This document shows, one piece after another, positions 24,567 to 28,697 of a stretch of DNA of 28,697 bases (position 1 is its first letter; each line of letters starts with the position of its first letter). This stretch comes from Heyndrickxia sporothermodurans (GTDB lineage: Bacteria; Bacillota; Bacilli; Bacillales; Bacillaceae_C): assembly GCF_016785185.1 (NCBI RefSeq), contig NZ_JAEKDY010000040.1; one strand, given 5' to 3'. The notes beneath the pieces are model-generated. The model did not search any database. It had not been told where the DNA came from and saw only the letters and a program-made list of their open reading frames with translations. The position numbers were made by a program, and so were the translations under genes.

Positions 24567-26513
24567 TTATAGTGCATCTTTAATAACCTTTTTGTAATAA
24601 AGAACAGACAGTATGCCGAAGATTGAATATAGGACCGTGTATAGAACCATAACGGCGATCATCGGTGTCCATAATTCAGTACCAAACATGAACCAGCCTG
24701 ATTTAACGGCGAAGTAACTATGAAGTAATCCAACGGCTAAAGGAATACCGAAATTAAATAGTTGTTTAGCTTGAATGCCCTTTAATAAATCCATTTGGGT
24801 AAAACCGAGTTTTCTCAAGATCGTGTAGTTTGGTTTTTCATCTTCACTTTCATCCATTTGTTTAAAATAAAGAATACAACCAGATGTAATCAAGAAAGTT
24901 AATCCTAGGAAACCGACGATAAACATGATGAGTCCCATCGATTGTTTCTGACTGCTGCTCATCAAAAGGCGTGATAAGTTTCCAGGGTGATCATCAAGAT
25001 GTAACCCTTTGAAAGTGTTATTTGCCTTTTTAAGATTGGCGTCGTCCTTAATATCGATGCCAACATAATAAGATTGATCAAATTGAATTTCAGGATCGAG
25101 ATCACTTTTTAATTGTTGAAAAACAGTATCGTCAACAACAGCAACAGGTAAGCCGCCGTATGTGAAAGTATAAGGAAGAATGAACTTATCCTTTAAACCA
25201 ATATATTTCTGTGGAATCCGTTCTTTTTTCCCTTTTAAGACAATGGTTCCTGAATCTTTTAAGGACATTACTTTTGAAAGCATCCCATCTAATCCGCTAA
25301 AGAGGGTCTCATCCTTTGAAAGGTCGACATCGCTTAGGGATTTGTCGCTTATAACTGGAAAAGTCATGGCTGAGGGATCGGATTTCAATTCTTTAAAATT
25401 AGAAACCATTATTTTACTTATATCAATATCTACTTGAATGACTTCCATCCTTTTTTCATTATAGGCAATCTTCTTAGCATCTAATGCCTTTTCAAATTCG
25501 TTTGTATCTTTATCGTTTATCAGAGAAAAGTGAGTAGGTACATTTTGCTCCGCGGTTTTCTCTGCTGAGTAATAAGAGATATAAGATAACGACAATAAGC
25601 CGATAGCAAGTGCAGAAACGGTTGTAATAATCGTTAGTAACAAGGCGTTTGATTTCATCCGAAACATGATCGAGGAAAGGGATAATACTTCATTAATATT
25701 CAAGTATCCGCCTTTCTTTTTCCTAATAACATTCGTAATAAATGTGACAGATCCTTTATAAAAAAGATACGTTCCAATGATGACTGAACCGAGAATAAAG
25801 ATCATGGCCATGAAAAGTTCGTTCGTAGTTGAAAAGTCTCCATCAAATAATTTTGATGAAACATAATAACCTGAAATAATTAATACAATGCCAATAACTC
25901 CAATCAATACTTCAAAAACACTTATTTTTTTCACTTTTCCTTCTGCGGAAGATATCACCCTAAATAAGGATAATATCGTTTGTCTTTTAATAAAAACATA
26001 GTTCATTAACATGATTACAAGATAGATGAGTGTAAAAACAATAAATGTTTGTATTAAAGCTTCTACAGAAAACTGAAGGGTTGCGTTTGTTTCTACATCC
26101 GTAATTTTAAATAATAACATCATAATCAATTTAGAACAGGAAAATCCAATAAAGATACCAATTAGTAAAGAACCATAATAAAGGATCAAGTTCTCAACAC
26201 TCATAAGACGGAAGATCCCGTTCTTTGTCATTCCAATCAATTGAAATAAGCCAATTTCTTTACTGCGGCGCTTCATAAAGAGCTTATTTGCATATAAAAG
26301 GAAGACTGCGACGATTGCAATGAGCAGAATGGATGCTGCTTTCAACGCAGCGGCCCCTTTAATGGATCCTTTTGCTTCATTCATGGTTGGGTCGTATTGC
26401 AGCGTAACAAACGCGAAATAAAGAGCGACACTAAAGATTAAGGCAAATACATAAAGATAATAATTCTTAATATTCTTTTTTAAGTTGCGAAGAATGAGAT
26501 GATTAATGCTCAT
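24567..26513 (-). CDS. BceB-type ABC transporter permease (peptide antibiotic detoxification/sensing)
   Basis: 648 residues. Architecture is that of BceB-like permeases: one helix, an FtsX-like block, a group of helices to ~310, a large extracellular domain (~330-520) that binds the antibiotic or its lipid-cycle target, and a final FtsX-like block of three helices (~525-645). The RSKEIGLFQLIGMTKNGIFR segment and the later NYTILRKLGFTQMDLLKGI segment are FtsX-domain coupling regions. ATG 26513 is preferred over GTG 26525 because AGGTGG is correctly placed for it. It overlaps the ATPase gene by 11 bases. Such permeases also activate the partner kinase. The antibiotic is unknown. Confidence 0.88.
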   Translation of the reverse strand: MSINHLILRNLKKNIKNYYLYVFALIFSVALYFAFVTLQYDPTMNEAKGSIKGAAALKAASILLIAIVAVFLLYANKLFMKRRSKEIGLFQLIGMTKNGIFRLMSVENLILYYGSLLIGIFIGFSCSKLIMMLLFKITDVETNATLQFSVEALIQTFIVFTLIYLVIMLMNYVFIKRQTILSLFRVISSAEGKVKKISVFEVLIGVIGIVLIISGYYVSSKLFDGDFSTTNELFMAMIFILGSVIIGTYLFYKGSVTFITNVIRKKKGGYLNINEVLSLSSIMFRMKSNALLLTIITTVSALAIGLLSLSYISYYSAEKTAEQNVPTHFSLINDKDTNEFEKALDAKKIAYNEKRMEVIQVDIDISKIMVSNFKELKSDPSAMTFPVISDKSLSDVDLSKDETLFSGLDGMLSKVMSLKDSGTIVLKGKKERIPQKYIGLKDKFILPYTFTYGGLPVAVVDDTVFQQLKSDLDPEIQFDQSYYVGIDIKDDANLKKANNTFKGLHLDDHPGNLSRLLMSSSQKQSMGLIMFIVGFLGLTFLITSGCILYFKQMDESEDEKPNYTILRKLGFTQMDLLKGIQAKQLFNFGIPLAVGLLHSYFAVKSGWFMFGTELWTPMIAVMVLYTVLYSIFGILSVLYYKKVIKDAL

Positions 26514-27264
26514 TTTGCACACCACCTAGTACTGCTTGTGTTTTCATAATGTCGTTAAAAAAGGCTTGTCTCGTTTCTTCTCCTTTATTTAGCTGCGTAT
26601 AGATTTTTCCATCTTTAATAAAAACGACCCTGTTGCAATAGCTTGCTGCGACTGGATCATGAGTGACCATTACAATGGTTGCTTGAAGCTTTGCATTTAA
26701 ATCATTAAGCTTATTTAATAAATCGGAAGTTGATTTTGAGTCAAGCGCACCGGTTGGTTCGTCAGCAAATATAATACTTGGATGATGGATAAATGATCTG
26801 GCTGCAGAAGTACGTTGTTTTTGTCCACCAGAAATTTCATTTGGATATTTATCTTTTAGTTCGTAAATCCCTAGTTCAGTTGCCACTTCTTTAAATTTTA
26901 GTTCTGCTTCTTTTTTTGGCACTTTTGTAATCGATAGCGGCAATAGAATATTTTCTTTAACAGTCAATGTATCCAGTAGATTATAATCTTGAAAGATAAA
27001 GCCTAGATGACTTTTGCGAAATTCTGCTAACTGTTTTTCCTTCATACGAGTCATATCTTTTCCATCAATTTGAATGGTTCCGTTGCTCACCCGATCGATA
27101 GAGGAAAGGACATTAAGCAAGGTAGTTTTCCCGGAACCAGAAGGACCCATGATGCCGACAAATTCCCCTTTCTCTACGCTTATATCAATGCCTTTTAATA
27201 CTTCTTGTTTATTGAACTTATTCCCATATACTTTATAAATATTATTTGCATCTAATATTTTCAT
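26503..27264 (-). CDS. BceA-type ABC transporter ATP-binding protein
   Basis: 253 residues, complete nucleotide-binding domain: Walker A GPSGSGKTT (~40-48), Q-loop FQDYNLLD, signature ISGGQKQR (~144-151), Walker B IIFADEP with GALD D-loop, and H-loop VTHDP. It powers the BceB-type permease encoded next, with overlapping ends. Start ATG has AAAGGAG. The promoter lies just upstream with a perfect 10-box and an operator-like palindrome, so the transporter can be transcribed apart from the kinase. Assignment to the BceA group rests on its neighbours. Confidence 0.92.
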   Translation of the reverse strand: MKILDANNIYKVYGNKFNKQEVLKGIDISVEKGEFVGIMGPSGSGKTTLLNVLSSIDRVSNGTIQIDGKDMTRMKEKQLAEFRKSHLGFIFQDYNLLDTLTVKENILLPLSITKVPKKEAELKFKEVATELGIYELKDKYPNEISGGQKQRTSAARSFIHHPSIIFADEPTGALDSKSTSDLLNKLNDLNAKLQATIVMVTHDPVAASYCNRVVFIKDGKIYTQLNKGEETRQAFFNDIMKTQAVLGGVQNEH

Positions 27265-27294
27265 TTTTGTATCGCTCCTTTATTTTATAGTTTT

Positions 27295-27369
27295 ATTATA
27301 ACGAGCCAAATTTTCATTATCCTTCGATTAAGCGAACAAAAAATAAAAGCATGTGACATTTTTGTCACA
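27295..27369 (-). promoter_or_regulatory. Bce-type target promoter with BceR-like box
   Basis: TGTGACA-TTTT-TGTCACA (27352-27369) is a perfect 7+7 inverted repeat fitting the BceR pattern TNACA-N4-TGTNA. It overlaps the kinase stop codon. TATAAT (27300-27295) is the -10; the -35 position is poor, as expected for an activator-dependent promoter. The box sits about 50 bases upstream of the -10. Confidence 0.65.
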
Positions 27370-28369
27370 CGCCCATAATTTGATGAAACTCATTTCTCTT
27401 TGGAAAAGTTAATGTAACAGTTGTTCCTTTTCCAAGAGTGGATTGGACATCAATTGTTATTAACAGGGATTTGGCACACTTTTTAGCTAAGTAAAGTCCC
27501 ATGCCTGTTGCTGCATGATCTTGATGTTCGGCCGTGGAAGTGAACCCTTTATCAAATATCCGCGGCAAATCCTTTGGGTCAATCCCTCGTCCGAAATCTT
27601 TGACTTCAAGGACTGTATGTCTATTTTGCTCATAGGTTCTAATGAAAATATCGGATGCTTCACTATATTTAACGGCATTTGTTAAAAGCTGTCTGATGAT
27701 GAAGGCGACCCATTTCCCATCACTAACCACTTCTGTCACTTCTAATTCCATATCAAATCCAATGCCTTTTTGCATACACCATGATTGTAAAGTTTTAATT
27801 TCTTTTACAATTAACGATTGAAGGTTTACTTTTTCCATGTATAAATCATTTTCCATAAATGGAATCCGCTTTTGATGAAGCTGGGTGTCGAGCAGCAGGT
27901 GGATTCGCAGCCATTCATGGGTTAATTGCTCTTTAATCTTTTCATCTTCTAAACGATCAATCATTAAACTCATTGCTGTTAACGGTGTTTTCACTTCATG
28001 AATCCAAGATAATAGTTCATCTTTCTCCTTTTCTAATGACATCAAATTATGTGAAGAATTCTTTTTTAGCATCTCTGTTTGTCCAGTTATCGAGTCTTCA
28101 ATAATATGTTCAAAAGGACTTTCTGCATTGGGGATTCTCGTTAAATCGAGACTGTTTTCCCACTCTTCTAAGCTTCGGTAGAATTTCGTTTCCTTTTGAT
28201 AGCGAATGATGACAAAAAAGATAAAGATGATAAAGGATAAAAAGACAATATAAAGTATAGATGAAAGCGGGATGGTTGTATCAATAAATGCTATAAAGAC
28301 AAACAATAGCTGTAGAAATATAAATAGGAAGATCCAACTAAATCTTTCGCGTAAAAATTTTTTAATCAT
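27365..28369 (-). CDS. BceS-like intramembrane-sensing histidine kinase
   Basis: 334 residues. Two membrane helices (~11-29 and ~36-56) with almost no extracellular loop, the hallmark of kinases that sense through a BceAB transporter. HisKA motif SWIHEVKTPLTAM holds His124; the ATPase domain shows the N box RQLLTNAVKYS, G1 DFGRGIDPKDLPRIF and G2 GMGLYLAKKC. All catalytic elements are intact. ATG starts one base after the upstream regulator stop (TAATATG), so they were an operon. Its expected response regulator partner lacks a receiver domain here, so its phosphotransfer target is uncertain. Confidence 0.92.
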   Translation of the reverse strand: MIKKFLRERFSWIFLFIFLQLLFVFIAFIDTTIPLSSILYIVFLSFIIFIFFVIIRYQKETKFYRSLEEWENSLDLTRIPNAESPFEHIIEDSITGQTEMLKKNSSHNLMSLEKEKDELLSWIHEVKTPLTAMSLMIDRLEDEKIKEQLTHEWLRIHLLLDTQLHQKRIPFMENDLYMEKVNLQSLIVKEIKTLQSWCMQKGIGFDMELEVTEVVSDGKWVAFIIRQLLTNAVKYSEASDIFIRTYEQNRHTVLEVKDFGRGIDPKDLPRIFDKGFTSTAEHQDHAATGMGLYLAKKCAKSLLITIDVQSTLGKGTTVTLTFPKRNEFHQIMGV

Positions 28370-28370
28370 A

Positions 28371-28610
28371 TTAAAATGCCTCTTCTACTGCGATATACCC
28401 TTGTCCTACTTTTGTTTCGATAAATTGCCCCAAACCGATCTCGTCTAACTTTTTTCGTAGTCTGTTTACATTGACGGTTAATGTATTATCGCTCACGAAG
28501 CGCTCATCTTCCCATAAGCTCTTAATTAACGCTTCCCGGCTAACGATTTTATTTTTTTGTTCAATTAGTTGAGTCAATTTCATAATTGCTCTTTTTAAAA
28601 ATACAGAATC
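28371..28610 (-). pseudogene. BceR-like response regulator reduced to its winged-helix domain
   Basis: Only the C-terminal OmpR-type DNA-binding domain remains: about 70 residues from ATG 28583, or ~79 from the upstream stop (28611-28613), ending in GQGYIAVEEAF. Motifs KNKIVSREALIKSLWED and NTLTVNVNRLRKKLDEIG are typical of BceR-like regulators. The receiver domain, with its phosphorylated Asp, should be directly upstream but an in-frame TAG blocks it. The next 84 bases to the window edge show no receiver sequence in any frame; one short minus-strand frame (28648-28696) is open but unrecognised. A weak AGAG precedes ATG, so a receiver-less protein might still be made. Confidence 0.75.
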
Positions 28611-28697
28611 CTACAGAATTTCTAAAATATATTTTTAAAAACAGAAATCATGCTACTTGTTGCTGATTTAATTGTACATTAATTCGGTCTGCGGCTA

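Noticed and set aside
27352..27369. Palindrome near the kinase stop as an Fnr site
   Set aside because: The half-site spacing is 8 rather than the 6 of TGTGA-N6-TCACA, and context favours a BceR-type box.
28648..28696. Short open minus-strand frame at the window edge as the end of the receiver domain
   Set aside because: Residues (RINVQLNQQQVA) do not resemble a receiver or linker, and it ends in a stop well before the winged helix.

Overview
The window looks like chromosomal DNA of a low-GC Gram-positive Bacillus-group bacterium. Genes carry strong AGGAGG-type ribosome binding sites, sigma-A promoters, CcpA cre sites and U-tailed terminators. Several blocks match Bacillus subtilis loci in content and order: a gnt operon with its GntR operator, ycnK-ycnJ-ycnI, ahpC-ahpF, and a BceAB/BceRS-type transporter with two-component system. 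I cannot name the genus. No rRNA, tRNA, CRISPR array, intact phage or intact insertion sequence is visible.

Layout. 1-1.5 kb: amino-acid permease. 1.6-3.7 kb: three-gene accessory cassette that looks like the orphaned C-terminal module of an LXG (type VII secretion) toxin, followed by a soluble acidic protein and a small membrane protein. 3.8-6 kb: lipoprotein, a decayed coding scrap, and an L,D-transpeptidase. 6.2-12.8 kb: an AraC regulator fused to a GH39-like domain, then an MFS carrier, an M20 amidohydrolase and a fused alpha-beta L-serine dehydratase; a cre site precedes the carrier. This reads as uptake of a conjugated amino compound, hydrolysis and deamination to pyruvate (inference). 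13-15.4 kb: malate:quinone oxidoreductase with a structured leader, then uracil-DNA glycosylase. 15.4-17.7 kb: ahpF and ahpC (minus strand) behind a PerR-like promoter. 18.2-20.5 kb: gntP, a collapsed gntK and gntR (minus strand). 20.7-23.7 kb: copper genes ycnK-ycnJ-ycnI. 23.7-24.1 kb: VOC protein. 24.5-28.6 kb: peptide-antibiotic-type ABC transporter, sensor kinase and a response regulator reduced to its DNA-binding domain.

Main points for a second look: (1) gntK is an internal-deletion remnant with both ends still recognisable between gntR and gntP; (2) two copies of a ~190-bp intergenic repeat, each with four regularly spaced CGGA...TCCG palindromes, lie 6.4 kb apart; (3) the Bce-type response regulator lacks its receiver domain although the target promoter keeps a perfect operator-like palindrome; (4) an orphan LXG toxin module with two unrecognised partner genes; (5) a serine dehydratase with alpha-beta domain order, opposite to E. 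coli SdaA; (6) an AraC regulator whose glycosidase domain appears to have lost its nucleophile.

Several start codons are set by the ribosome binding site rather than by the longest open frame: the L,D-transpeptidase, AraC, serine dehydratase, ycnJ, the VOC protein and the ABC permease.
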